DNA of 64,000 nucleotides from Sipunculus nudus (Eukaryota > Annelida > Sipuncula > Golfingiida > Sipunculidae). This document shows, piece after piece, positions 12,520 to 24,500 of the stretch (the stretch's first letter is position 1; the number at the start of each line of letters is the position of its first letter). The notes under the pieces were generated by a model, which was given only the letters and a program-made list of their open reading frames with translations, did not search any database and was not told where the DNA came from. The stretch covers positions 3,468,664 through 3,532,663 of the forward strand of contig CM049315.1 of assembly GCA_026874595.1 (NCBI GenBank). Direction: 5' to 3'. Made by a program: the position numbers and the translations under genes.

Positions 12520-12723
12520 TTAAGATAAATATAACTGGTCATAAATATTAGTGATATAGTTCTTGAGAGCAAGGTATCTGTTCTCTGACAGTTCAGGTGC
12601 ATGCAGCTTTTGTTCAATGAAGGGACACATTGTTCCGATTTTACTCCTCCACTTTTTTTCCAAGGAAGTTGCTCTTTTTCTGGAACAGTTGTAATTTTTT
12701 AGGTGCTCATTCAGCTTTGACAT
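12520..12723 (-). CDS. Small ORF or exon, 67 codons, protein unknown
   Basis: On the minus strand an ATG at 12723 (G at -3, in-frame TGA three codons upstream) opens 67 codons ending at a TAA. The peptide begins MSKLNEHLKNYNCSRKRATS and ends ALKNYITNIYDQLYLS. It is basic in its first half, with clusters of Lys and Arg, and rich in Asn, Tyr and Leu near the end. There is no signal peptide or membrane segment. The plus strand has frequent stops here, so the signal is strand-specific. It could be a complete microprotein gene, a last exon, or a fossil fragment of a larger coding sequence. I do not recognise a family. Confidence 0.38.
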   Translation of the reverse strand: MSKLNEHLKNYNCSRKRATSLEKKWRSKIGTMCPFIEQKLHAPELSENRYLALKNYITNIYDQLYLS

Positions 12724-15700
12724 GCCGCATCAGTAACTTTGATTGATCTGCTTGATCCCCTGATGATTTCCTGAGTGTTTAGGAAGGGGGGATTTCTCTG
12801 TTTGCGTCCTTCCACGCTGACAGACTCACTAACTTAGCATTACATCAGGTACCAGACTCATATATCCAAGGAAACATGGTCCGGGGGCATTAAGTGTTCG
12901 ATTAATGGAAGCTGGACAGCTATTTCCTAACACCTTGTATATAATGATCTTCAGTGGTGGATCCAGAACAGAATGTCAGGGGGGAGGTTGGTTTAAACCC
13001 TAATTAGAGGGAAGCTCTAGCTTAGTACCCAAGACAGAGAGTGTGGGAGAGGGTTTTGTTGAATATTATTGAATATTGGATGATTTATATACCAGCCAAG
13101 CAAACTTTTAGGTACATAGGCAAAAACTTTATGTTTCAGTGGATTTGTTAAAATATAGCATCACTATTCATGCTTCACCATTTTCTTCATGCCATGCCCT
13201 AGTCATGTTAATATTGTACATATGTATCACAGTGCTAATTCTCTTTGTATGTAATCCTTTACTTATCTGAAGTGAAGATTATCAGTACAGAGATAAAACA
13301 CTACACTTGTTTGCCAACATTGATAATATTTACAATTTTTAAAAAGCAAAACATTCCTGTAGTCTAAAAATTCTAAGGGGGCGAACGACCCCTTTGTCCC
13401 GCCCAGTATCAGCCATTTCTCATCCCTTTCACAATATAGTCACACCCATATAGATTATAGATGTTGGGCCTATAAGGGTTTACGTGCTTGTCTGTTGGTT
13501 ACCCTTATGTACTTGTCATAATCAGCTAATCCTCATTAACTTCTCAAATTTCAAATTTAACACTTGGGTAGGTTGCTTTGTCACCATCGTAGGGAAGGAA
13601 AACCAGTCTGGGATTGAAATGGGTGTAGGATTGGTAAATAGATTATTGGGAAGATAGTTCTTGTAAAATTTTGGCATACAGGGGAGAGTGAAAGCTTCAA
13701 TGTATTCATGGGAATAATCTTTGTTAAATTTAGAAAAAAAATGTTGATCTTTCAGCACTCCTCATATTATTGCACATTTATGACGCATGATCAGTGTGAG
13801 AAGAAGAAAGTGAAATTGTTTTAGATAGTCATATGGTTTTTTTTTACTGTCATATGTTTGTTTTTTACTAAGAGATGTCAAATTTTGGAGTGTACTGGGA
13901 GATTAGCTTGATGATTAACAGAAATCTGTGTTTAATAATTTGTATTTTTAAATCTATATATTGAATTTTTTAAGTTTTGACAGTTTAAATCTACCATCTT
14001 TTCTAGTATATCTTTTTCAACTCAATTTATTATTTTTTACCTGAACTTCTTTCTTTATTAAATGATTAATATTTTATTTTTTCCTTATATTTTCATTCTT
14101 AAGTCCTGCATCTGTTTTCTTTCTGGTTTTGCTTGGGATTTATCTGTATCAAGTACAACTTCCTTATTTTATCTGTATCAATCAAGTACATCAGCCTTGC
14201 CTTGTGTCTGCAAGTCACGTTTCACCCATATCCCATGCATGTTACCTTTGCTTTCCCTCTATAAATAGCTTACATCAGGCATCCAGATCAAGCTCATGAT
14301 CAAGTACAGCTATAATTATCAACAGGATCCAGGCTTATAAGGCGTGGCTCTCTGGGATCCATACCTTAATCGTCTTGTATATTCCAGCCACAGTAACAGG
14401 ACAGGCTTTGTTCAGGTTCATGCTTGATTTTACATCATATTGATATCAGCTTCCTCTAAAGGCCTGGCTTAAAGAGTGATAGATAGATGTGTTATTTGTT
14501 TATTGTTTAATGATCAGTCACATGCAGAACTGATTTTGGTTTAATTTTATGTACTGTGTAGGGTTGTAATGTTTCACTTGTTTACTGATATATGGTGATA
14601 TCCAGTAAAAGCTTGTTTCTGGATCATGAGACGTCTTTGTATTGGTACATTTACAATACTTAACTAGTCCGAGATAGCCCATTATTTGACTTGCAACCTC
14701 TGGTATTTTTCAATAGTCACCAGCCCACCATGTGTAAAGTGAAACATGATCGACCAAAAATCAGTTAATAAGCATCTGAAGCAACTGTCCTACAATCAAA
14801 CCAATAGAAAGGGCTGTTTCATTATTTTATCTGATGGCGGCGTTGGCATGGTGAACATGATGAGTAAAGAGCAGTGTCTTGGATTCTGAACTGATACTAC
14901 TTGCATGTATTGTATCTATCATGAGTGGAGTAACATAATTAGTATTGTATCTTGAGATTATCTGTCTGTCGTATCTTTCCTGAACAACAAACCACAAAGC
15001 AAAATTGGTTCCACAACACTTTATTCCACCTAAAATTTACACTTCTCAGGATGACTTCTGCGCTATCATGTTCTTGCGAGAGCTCCACAAAAAAACTAGT
15101 TCTAGATGTGTCTGTTGGGAGATATCACCAGCAGATACCTTAGTATTGTTACAGCCCTAGTACAGTGTTTATAAATAAAAAGAAACTTTTTATAGTCTGT
15201 TCAACAGTGGGGTGCCCATTGAAATTTGGCATTATTTTCATACACTAACAAATTAATTCCAAATTGTATGCAGCAATGAAAGAATAATTAAGGCTTAGGC
15301 CTTATTAAATATAATGAAATTAAATACATAACCTGCAAAATATTTAAGTAATTCAATAAAATCTATATCTGAGTAAACAGTCTAATTTTTGCAACATATC
15401 AACCCTATTTAGGAAGGTCAAAGGCATTGGTCACATGCTCAAACAACTACACTCTTAAACTCCTGATTGGTTCATTAGAGTCATTAATATTCTAAAAAAG
15501 TAACTATCAAAATGAGGCTGGGAACACATTGCAGACACTATGACACTTGGATATAGTGTCATAGGGGGTGATAATATTTAAGTTTAACATTTTTATTGCC
15601 AAACATAAATGGGCACCTACTGGTGGAACAGACTATAGTAAAGATTTGCTGTAAAATAAAAGAACATGAAGTAGATGTTAGTGAACTCAATTTGAACATC

Positions 15701-16050
15701 CTTCTCTATATGATGGTTAAAAAACTTTAATGGTTTACTCTGTACCATGGCAGGTTTCTCAGTCAAAGATTGAAGTGCTTTCCATTAATGTCAGTGACCA
15801 ATTTCTGAGACCATTTATATTTATACAAATGTTTCATATTGCACTGAAAACTTGCATGTTACAAAATCCATGTATCTGATCCCTGTGCTGAAAACTGACA
15901 TTTCCAGTTAATCAGAGCCTTTCCTGCTTTTGCATGCTTTCAGTTTTCCCATGAAATGTCACTTTAAAGGGACAGATCTGCTGAAACCTGTATAAGGTAA
16001 GTGGATTATTTTGAAGATGGTTATAAAACATTTCTGGTCTGTGTCACCAG
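12724..16050. other. Spacer without firm genes
   Basis: AT-rich DNA. A minus-strand frame at 13522-13758 is open for 78 codons but starts at GTG and has no clear splice support. At 15964-15995 a sequence TTTAAAGGGACAGATCTGCTG leads to a strong donor-like TAAG|GTAAGTGG (GT at 15996), but no frame from the preceding acceptor (TGCTTTCAG, about 15950) stays open to it; a non-coding exon is possible. Confidence 0.35.
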
Positions 16051-16082
16051 TACTCGCAGGGAGTTATCAAAGATTGCCTCAG
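16051..16082 (+). CDS. Possible micro-exon
   Basis: A pyrimidine-rich acceptor (TTTCTGGTCTGTGTCACCAG) is followed by 32 nt open in phase 0 (YSQGVIKDCL plus two bases) and a donor CTCAG|GTGAGA. A shorter alternative starts after TCGCAG at 16060 (23 nt). Both acceptors and the donor are plausible, but such a short island can occur by chance. Confidence 0.2.
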
Positions 16083-17647
16083 GTGAGAGATGTAACTTTA
16101 TTATGATTCCATAAAGCTGAATTAACTGGCTGTGGCTGTCTGCCGGAGGGTACTATTTTGTTTCACATTCTCCGTTAGATAAGGATAGGACTAGACTGGT
16201 CGTGAATTATAGCGTCGCCAGCTGAAAGCTTTCTTCAGCCACTGAGATAGCTCATCCTCTGCTGACCTTCTATCCAGCCTTCAAGCCATCCATCAGCAGG
16301 CCATTTTCATCCACTTTAGGACCAAAAAACTCCTAATTTGTGAATGGTGCATGTGTGATTTACTACTATATATAGGCAGGAAAGTAGCTCAAGGTGGAAA
16401 CTTTGAATGAAACCTAGAAAATGTACCGATTTAATGTTATATTAACAGTGATTATACCTGTTTTTTAAGTGGGGGGAAATCGCCCATTCAAAGCACATAT
16501 TTTGTTCCAATAATCTGTGGAAGAATGAGTTTATTTTTTGCTTAATTTTATTGAGAGTGATTATGGTTTTATTTTTATAAACAGATGGTATCTTCTGGAA
16601 ATTTTTCGTTATGCTTGATTCATAGTCCACTACTGGTTTTGAAATTTTATTCGCCTACAGGTCGAAGGTTTGCATTTCATTTTTTACTTTAGCTTTGCTT
16701 TGTAAAGAAGTAAGCCTTGCAGGAGTAATGTGCTTCTGGCAGGAAATCCTCCTTTGATGTACCATTTTGAATGTGAGTCTAAAAAATATCACAAACTGAA
16801 GCCAGATATCAAGTCACACTAGACAGAGCGTGTAAGCAGCTTTTGTTAAATCTTTATTCTTCATGTCTGATCAGCAATAAAGGTGCTATATCTGTAGGGT
16901 TTTACCAGCAAGTGAGGATTGTTGCTGTGGTGTGTCCCGCATGGTGGACTTTCTAAACATAAGGATATTGCTGTTAACAGCTGTTGTATCCTTTATGTAT
17001 GTGGCACATATGGCAACATGTCTGTATATTTCAAGGCAAGCCTGGCTGTGAAATGCATAAGCCCAAGGCCATGCTTGTCTGCAACTTTTTATCCAAATTT
17101 CAAACCCTAGCTGCTTTAGCAATCTATGTCACTGTTGTGTTAGGCTATATACAAAAAAAATGTTCTTTGGATTCTCCTCTCAAATTTTTTTATTTGCTAA
17201 TGGAGATCAGGTCCTTGGTATTGTTGCTAATTTGGCACAAATTCTTGAAAAAAACTTTTAAATGTGTGGAAAATTAACTGAACTTTGTGTTTATCATGTA
17301 CACTATGACACGCTTGCAAAATTCTTTTTTTTGTGATTTGACTAATAAGAAAAAAAAAGGGGGGGGGGGTGAAATTGCCTGCTGACATTATACTTTTTGT
17401 TCCCATAGTTTGTAGAACAAGAAACATGTGTGGCCTATTGACTGGTGTCAAAGACCGGCCATAGGTGTCATGTAAGTAGTCTCATATCAATCATGGGTCA
17501 TTGATCGTGACCCGGAAGGTGAAGGTTAATTGTGTTTGTATATTAATGATATAATGCCAGGTGTATGGATCAAGGTAAACATCCTAGGTTATGTTACTGG
17601 CTACTTTATGGTGTCATATAGGACATGTTTAAATCATTTATTGACAG

Positions 17648-17795
17648 GGTGAGATACGGATATTCAAGGGCAAATGTCCTTCGGGGGACAATCAATGGAC
17701 GTGTTATATTTACTCGTCTGGGACCTGTCGCTGCTTGTTTCCTTCAAGATCAAATTTGTTCCTGTCAAAATGATTTATGTCTGGCTTTTTCTTAA
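17648..17795 (+). CDS. Possible coding island with two open frames, unresolved
   Basis: Following ATTTATTGACAG, two plus-strand frames look protein-like. One (from 17649) runs VRYGYSRANVLRGTINGRVI then FTRLGPVAA to a TAA at 17793. The other begins GEIRIFKGKCPSGDNQWTCY with several cysteines. The minus strand of the first half has stops. GTGAGATACG at 17649 could itself be a donor for a preceding 27-nt frame (DMFKSFIDR), which would make this stretch intronic. No good donor is seen downstream, so a decayed exon is also possible. No family is recognised. Confidence 0.24.
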
Positions 17796-18550
17796 ATTTA
17801 AAAATGAATGATTTGTAAAAATTTATCAGATTTTTTTTCTCTTGGCAGCTACAGTGCATGTATGTAAATGTTTTGCCTTTTGTGTATGTGACGTGCAAAC
17901 AGTATCCAACATGCTTATTTCCTGGTTACAAATTAAAATTTGTCACTTAGCTGAAGTAACTGAGGAACAAATAATGGACAACACTTGATAAGTGAGGGCC
18001 CTGGGAAAATTAATTCATGCCAATTCAATTGTGCATAGGAGAACGTTTGGTTATGGCATTCATTAAGGATAAATTCTTAATTGCTAATATGTAAACCAGA
18101 AATTGATAATTAGATAAATAATCAAGTGTGAATGTTACAATTACCCCAAAATTTGCGAAAAGACCAAAGCTGGACCTTATTTACTTTATAACATTAATAG
18201 AGTCAATCAGGCCATCATGTAAATTGTAAGGTTTCATTAAAATGGGACCTGCAGTAATTTAGCTCTTAAGATTAAACTGCATCTATACATTTAATGTGTT
18301 AATAATAAGACGTGATGGAAAATGATAAAGAATTAAGCCTACACTACAGTGTTAATAAAGTGGAGTGTGTTTGGTTAAAACCAGAAATTTTTCAGTTGTT
18401 TGTTGAATTTTTCTAAAAGATATTCTTGTGTAGGCTTTGTTTCCCCTGAGTACTAGATAAGAACATGTATGGAAGACCACCTTTCTAATAAGACCACCTG
18501 TCTGTGTAGACCACTCTGAGTGAACCAAACTCTCACATTGGTAATAACTT

Positions 18551-21500
18551 ACCTGTCTAATAAGGCCACCTGAGTGGTTGATCCAGAGAGATAACTAACC
18601 TGTCTAATAAGGCCACCTGAGTGGTTGATCCAGAGAGATAACTAACCTGTCTAATAAGGCCACCTGAGTGGTTGATCCAGAGAGATAACTAACCTGTCTA
18701 ATAAGGCCACCTCAGTGGTTGATCCAGAGAGATAACTTACCTGTCTAATAAGGCCACCTCAGTGGTTGATCCAGAGAGATACCTAACCTGTCTAATAAGG
18801 CCACCTCAGTGGTTGATCCAGAGAGATAACTTACCTGTCTAATAAGGCCACCTAAGTGGTTGATCCAGAGAGATAACTTAACTGTCTAATAAGGCCACCT
18901 CAGTGGTTGATCCATAGAGATAACTAAGCTGTCTAGTAAGGCCAACTAAGTGGTTGATCCAGAGAGATAACTTAACTGTCTAATAAGGCCACCTCAGTGG
19001 TTGATCCATAGAGATAACTAACCTGTCTAGTAAGGCCAACTCAGTGGTTGATCCAGAGAGATAACTAACCTGTCTAATAAGGCCACCTCAGTGGTTGATC
19101 CATAGAGATAACTAACCTGTCTAGTAAGGCCACCTCAGTGGTTGATCCATAGAGATACCTAACCTGTCTAATAAGGCCACCTCAGTGGTTGATCCAGAGA
19201 GATAACTAACCTGTCTAATAAGGCCACCTAAGTGGTTGATCCAGAGAAATAACTTACCTGTCTAGTAAGGCCACCTTAGTGGTTGATCCAGAGAGATAAG
19301 TAACCTGTCTAGTAAGGCCACCTCAGTGGTTGATCCAGAGAGATAAGTAACCTGTCTAATAAGGCCACCTAAGTGGTTGATCCAGAGAGATAACTTACCT
19401 GTCTAATAAGGCCACCTCAGTGGTTGATCCAGAGAGATAACTAACCTGTCTAATAAGGCCACCTCAGTGGTTGATCCAGAGAGATACCTAACCTGTCTAA
19501 TAAGGCCACCTCAGTGGTTGATCCAGAGAGATAACTTACCTGTCTAATAAGGCCACCTCAGTGGTTGATCCAGAGAGATAACTAACCTGTCTAATAAGGC
19601 CACCTAAGTGGTTGATCCAGAGAAATAACTTACCTGTCTAGTAAGGCCACCTTAGTGGTTGATCCAGAGAGATAACTAACCTGTCTAGTAAGGCCACCTC
19701 AGTGGTTGATCCAGAGAGATAAGTAACCTGTCTAATAAGGCCACCTAAGTGGTTGATCCAGAGAGATAACTTACCTGTCTAATAAGGCCACCTCAGTGGT
19801 TGATCCAGAGAGATAACTTACCTGTCTAATAAGGCCACCTGAGTGGTTGATCCAGAGTGATACCTAACCTGTCTAATAAGGCCACCTCAGTGGTTGATCC
19901 AGAGAGATAACTAACCTGTCTAATAAGGCCACCTGAGTGGTTGATCCAGAGAGATAACTAACCTGTCTAATAAGGCCACCTCAGTGGTTGATCCAGAGAG
20001 ATAACTTACCTGTCTAATAAGGCAACCTCAGTGGTTGATCCAGAGAGATAACTTACCTGTCTAATAAGGCCACCTCAGTGGTTGATCCAGAGAGATAACT
20101 AACCTGTCTAGTAAGGCCACCTCAGTGGTTGATCCAGAGAGATAACTAACCTGTCTAATAAGGCCACCTCAGTGGTTGATCCAGAGAGATACCTAATCTG
20201 TCTAATAAGGCCACCTCAGTGGTTGATCCAGAGAGATAACTAACCTGTCTAATAAGGCCACCTCAGTGGTTGATCCAGAGAGATAACTTACCTGTCTAAT
20301 AAGGCCACCTCAGTGGTTGGTCCAGAGAGATAACTTACCTGTCTAATAAGGCCACTTCAGTGGTTGATCCAGAGAGATAACTAACCTGTCTAATAAGGCC
20401 AACTAAGTGGTTGATCCAGAGAGATAACTAACCTGTCTAGTAAGGCCAACTAAGTGGTTGATCCAGAGAGATAACTTACCTGTCTAATAAGGCCACCTCA
20501 GTGGTTGATCCAGAGTGATACCTAACCTGTCTAATAAGGCCACCTCAGTGGTTGATCCAGAGAGATAACTAACCTGTCTAATAAGGCCAACTAAGTCGTT
20601 GATCCAGAGAGATAACTTACCTGTCTAGTAAGGCCACCTCAGTGGTTGATCCAGAGAGATAACTAACCTGTCTAATAAGGCCACCTTAGTGGTTGATCCA
20701 GAGAGATAACTAACCTGTCTAGTAAGGCCACCTCAGTGGTTGATCCAGAGAGATAACTAACCTGTCTAGTAAGGCCACCTCAGTGGTTGATCCAGAGAGA
20801 TACCTAACCTGTCTAGTAAGGCCACCTCAGTGGTTGATCCATAGAGATAACTAACCTGTCTAATAAGGCGAACTAAGTGGTTGATCCAGAGAGATAACTT
20901 ACCTGTCTAGTAAGGCCACCTCAGTGGTTGATCCAGAGAGATAATTTACCTGTCTAATAAGGCCACCTTAGTGGTTGATCCAGAGAGATAACTAACCTGT
21001 CTAATACGGCCACCTCAGTGGTTGATCCAGAGAGATAAATAACCTGTCTAGTAAGGCCACCTCAGTGGTTGATCCAGAGAGATAAATAACCTGTCTAGTA
21101 AGGGCAACTAAGTGGTTGATCCAGAGAGATAACTTACCTGTTTAGTAAGGCCAACTAAGTGGTTGATCCAGAGAGATAACTAACCTGTCTAGTAAGGCCA
21201 ACTAAGTGGTTGATCCAGAGAGATAACTTACCTGTCTAATAAGGCCACCTCAGTGGTTGATCCAGAGAGATAACTTACCTGTCTAATAAGGCCACCTCAG
21301 TGGTTGATCCAGAGAGATAACTAAACTGTCTAGTAAGGCCACCTCAGTGGTTGATCCAGAGAGATAAATAACCTGTCTAGTAAGGCCACCTCAGTGGTTG
21401 ATCCAGAGAGATAACTAACCTGTCTAATAAGGCCACCTCAGTGGTTGATCCAGAGAGATAAATAACCTGTCTAGTAAGGGCAACTAAGTGGTTGATCCAG

Positions 21501-24500
21501 AGAGATAACTTACCTGTTTAGTAAGGCCAACTAAGTGGTTGATCCAGAGAGATAACTAACCTGTCTAGTAAGGCCAACTAAGTGGTTGATCCATAGAGAT
21601 AACTTACCTGTCTAATAAGGCCACCTCAGTGGTTGATCCAGAGAGATAACTTACCTGTCCAATAAGGCCACCTCAGTGGTTGATCCAGAGAGATAACTAA
21701 CCTGTCTAGTAAGGCCACCTCAGTGGTTGATCCAGAGAGATAACTAACCTGTCTAATAAGGCCACCTCAGTGGTTTATCCAGAGAGATAACTTACCTGTC
21801 TAATAAGGCCACCTCAGTCGTTGGTCCAGAGAGATAACTAACCTGTCTAATAAGGCCACCTTAGTGGTTGATCCAGAGAGATAACTAACCTGTCTAATAA
21901 GGCCAACTAAGTGGTTTATCCAGAGAGATAACTAACCTGTCTAATAAGGCCACCTCAGTGGTTGATCCAGAGAGATAACTTACCTGTCTAATAAGGCAAC
22001 CTCAGTGGTTGATCCAGAGAGATAACTTACCTGTCTAATAAGGCCACCTCAGTGGTTGATCCAGAGAGATAACTAACCTGTCTAGTAAGGCCACCTCAGT
22101 GGTTGATCCAGAGAGATAACTAACCTGTCTAATAAGGCCACCTCAGTGGTTGATCCAGAGAGATAACTTACCTGTCTAATAAGGCCACCTCAGTGGTTGG
22201 TCCAGAGAGATAACTTACCTGTCTAATAAGGCCACTTCAGTGGTTGATCCAGAGAGATAACTAACCTGTCTAATAAGGTCAACTAAGTGGTTGATCCAGA
22301 GAGATAACTAACCTGTCTAGTAAGGCCAACTAAGTGGTTGATCCAGAGAGATAACTTACCTGTCTAATAAGGCCACCTCAGTGGTTGATCCAGAGAGATA
22401 ACTAACCTGTCTAGTAAGGCCACCTCAGTGGTTGATCCAGAGAGATAAGTAACCTGTCTAATAAGGCCACCTAAGTGGTTGATCCAGAGAGATAACTTAC
22501 CTGTCTAATAAGGCCACCTCAGTGGTTGATCCAGAGAGATAACTTACCTGTCTAATAAGGCCACCTCAGTGGTTGATCCAGAGTGATACCTAACCTGTCT
22601 AATAAGGCCACCTCAGTGGTTGATCCAGAGAGATAACTAACCTGTCTAATAAGGCCAACTAAGTCGTTGATCCAGAGAGATAACTTACCTGTCTAGTAAG
22701 GCCACCTCAGTGGTTGATCCAGAGAGATAACTAACCTGTCTAATAAGGCCAACTAAGTGGTTGATCCAGAGAGATAACTTACCTGTCTAGTAAGGCCACC
22801 TCAGTGGTTGATCCAGAGAGATAATTTACCTGTCTAATAAGGCCACCTTAGTGGTTGATCCAGAGAGATAACTAACCTGTCTAATACGGCCACCTCAGTG
22901 GTTGATCCAGAGAGATAAATAACCTGTCTAGTAAGGCCACCTCAGTGGTTGATCCAGAGAGATAAATAACCTGTCTAGTAAGGGCAACTAAGTGGTTGAT
23001 CCAGAGAGATAACTTACCTGTTTAGTAAGGCCAACTAAGTGGTTGATCCAGAGAGTTAACTAACCTGTCTAGTAAGGCCAACTAAGTGGTTGATCCAGAG
23101 AGATAACTTACCTGTCTAATAAGGCCACCTCAGTGGTTGATCCAGAGAGATAACTTACCTGTCTAATAAGGCCACCTCAGTGGTTGATCCAGAGAGATAA
23201 CTAACCTGTCTAGTAAGGCCACCTCAGTGGTTGATCCAGAGAGATAAATAACCTGTCTAGTAAGGCCAACTAAGTGGTTGATCCAGAGAGATAACTTACC
23301 TGTTTAGTAAGGCCAACTAAGTGGTTGATCCAGAGAGATAACTAACCTGTCTAGTAAGGCCAACTAAGTGGTTGATCCATAGAGATAACTTACCTGTCTA
23401 ATAAGGCCACCTCAGTGGTTGATCCAGAGAGATAACTTACCTGTCCAATAAGGCAACCTCAGTGGTTGATCCAGAGAGATAACTAACCTGTCTAGTAAGG
23501 CCACCTCAGTGGTTGATCCAGAGAGATAACTAACCTGTCTAATAAGGCCACCTCAGTGGTTTATCCAGAGAGATAACTTACCTGTCTAATAAGGCCACCT
23601 CAGTGGTTGGTCCAGAGAGATAACTAACCTGTCTAATAAGGCCACCTTAGTGGTTGATCCAGAGAGATAACTAACCTGTCTAATAAGGCCAACTAAGTGG
23701 TTTATCCAGAGAGATAACTAACCTGTCTAATAAGGCCACCTCAGTGGTTGATCCAGAGAGATAACTTACCTGTCTAATAAGGCAACCTCAGTGGTTGATC
23801 CAGAGAGATAACTTACCTGTCTAATAAGGCCACCTCAGTGGTTGATCCAGAGAGATAACTAACCTGTCTAGTAAGGCCACCTCAGTGGTTGATCCAGAGA
23901 GATAACTAACCTGTCTAATAAGGCCACCTCAGTGGTTGATCCAGAGAGATACCTAACCTGTCTAATAAGGCCACCTCAGTGGTTGATCCAGAGAGATAAC
24001 TAACCTGTCTAATAAGGCCAACTAAGTGGTTGATCCAGAGAGATAACTTACCTGTCTAGTAAGGCCACCTCAGTGGTTGATCCAGAGAGATAATTTACCT
24101 GTCTAATAAGGCCACCTTAGTGGTTGATCCAGAGAGATAACTAACCTGTCTAATACGGCCACCTCAGTGGTTGATCCAGAGAGATAAATAACCTGTCTAG
24201 TAAGGCCACCTCAGTGGTTGATCCAGAGAGATAAATAACCTGTCTAATAAGGGCAACTAAGTGGTTGATCCAGAGAGATAACTTACCTGTTTAGTAAGGC
24301 CACCTCAGTGGTTGATCCAGAGAGATAACTAACCTGTCTAGTAAGGCCAACTAAGTGGTTGATCCAGAGAGATAACTTACCTGTCTAATAAGGCCACCTC
24401 AGTGGTTGATCCAGAGAGATAACTTACCTGTCTAATAAGGCCACCTCAGTGGTTGATCCAGAGAGATAACTAAACTGTCTAGTAAGGCCACCTCAGTGGT

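Noticed and set aside
13522-13758. 78-codon minus-strand frame
   Set aside because: It starts at GTG rather than ATG, lacks convincing acceptor and donor sites, and its Phe/Asn/Pro-rich composition fits AT-rich chance sequence. A decayed exon cannot be excluded.
15912-15995. Exon between TGCTTTCAG and TAAG|GTAAGTGG
   Set aside because: Splice signals are good but all three frames contain a stop before the donor, so it cannot be an internal coding exon.
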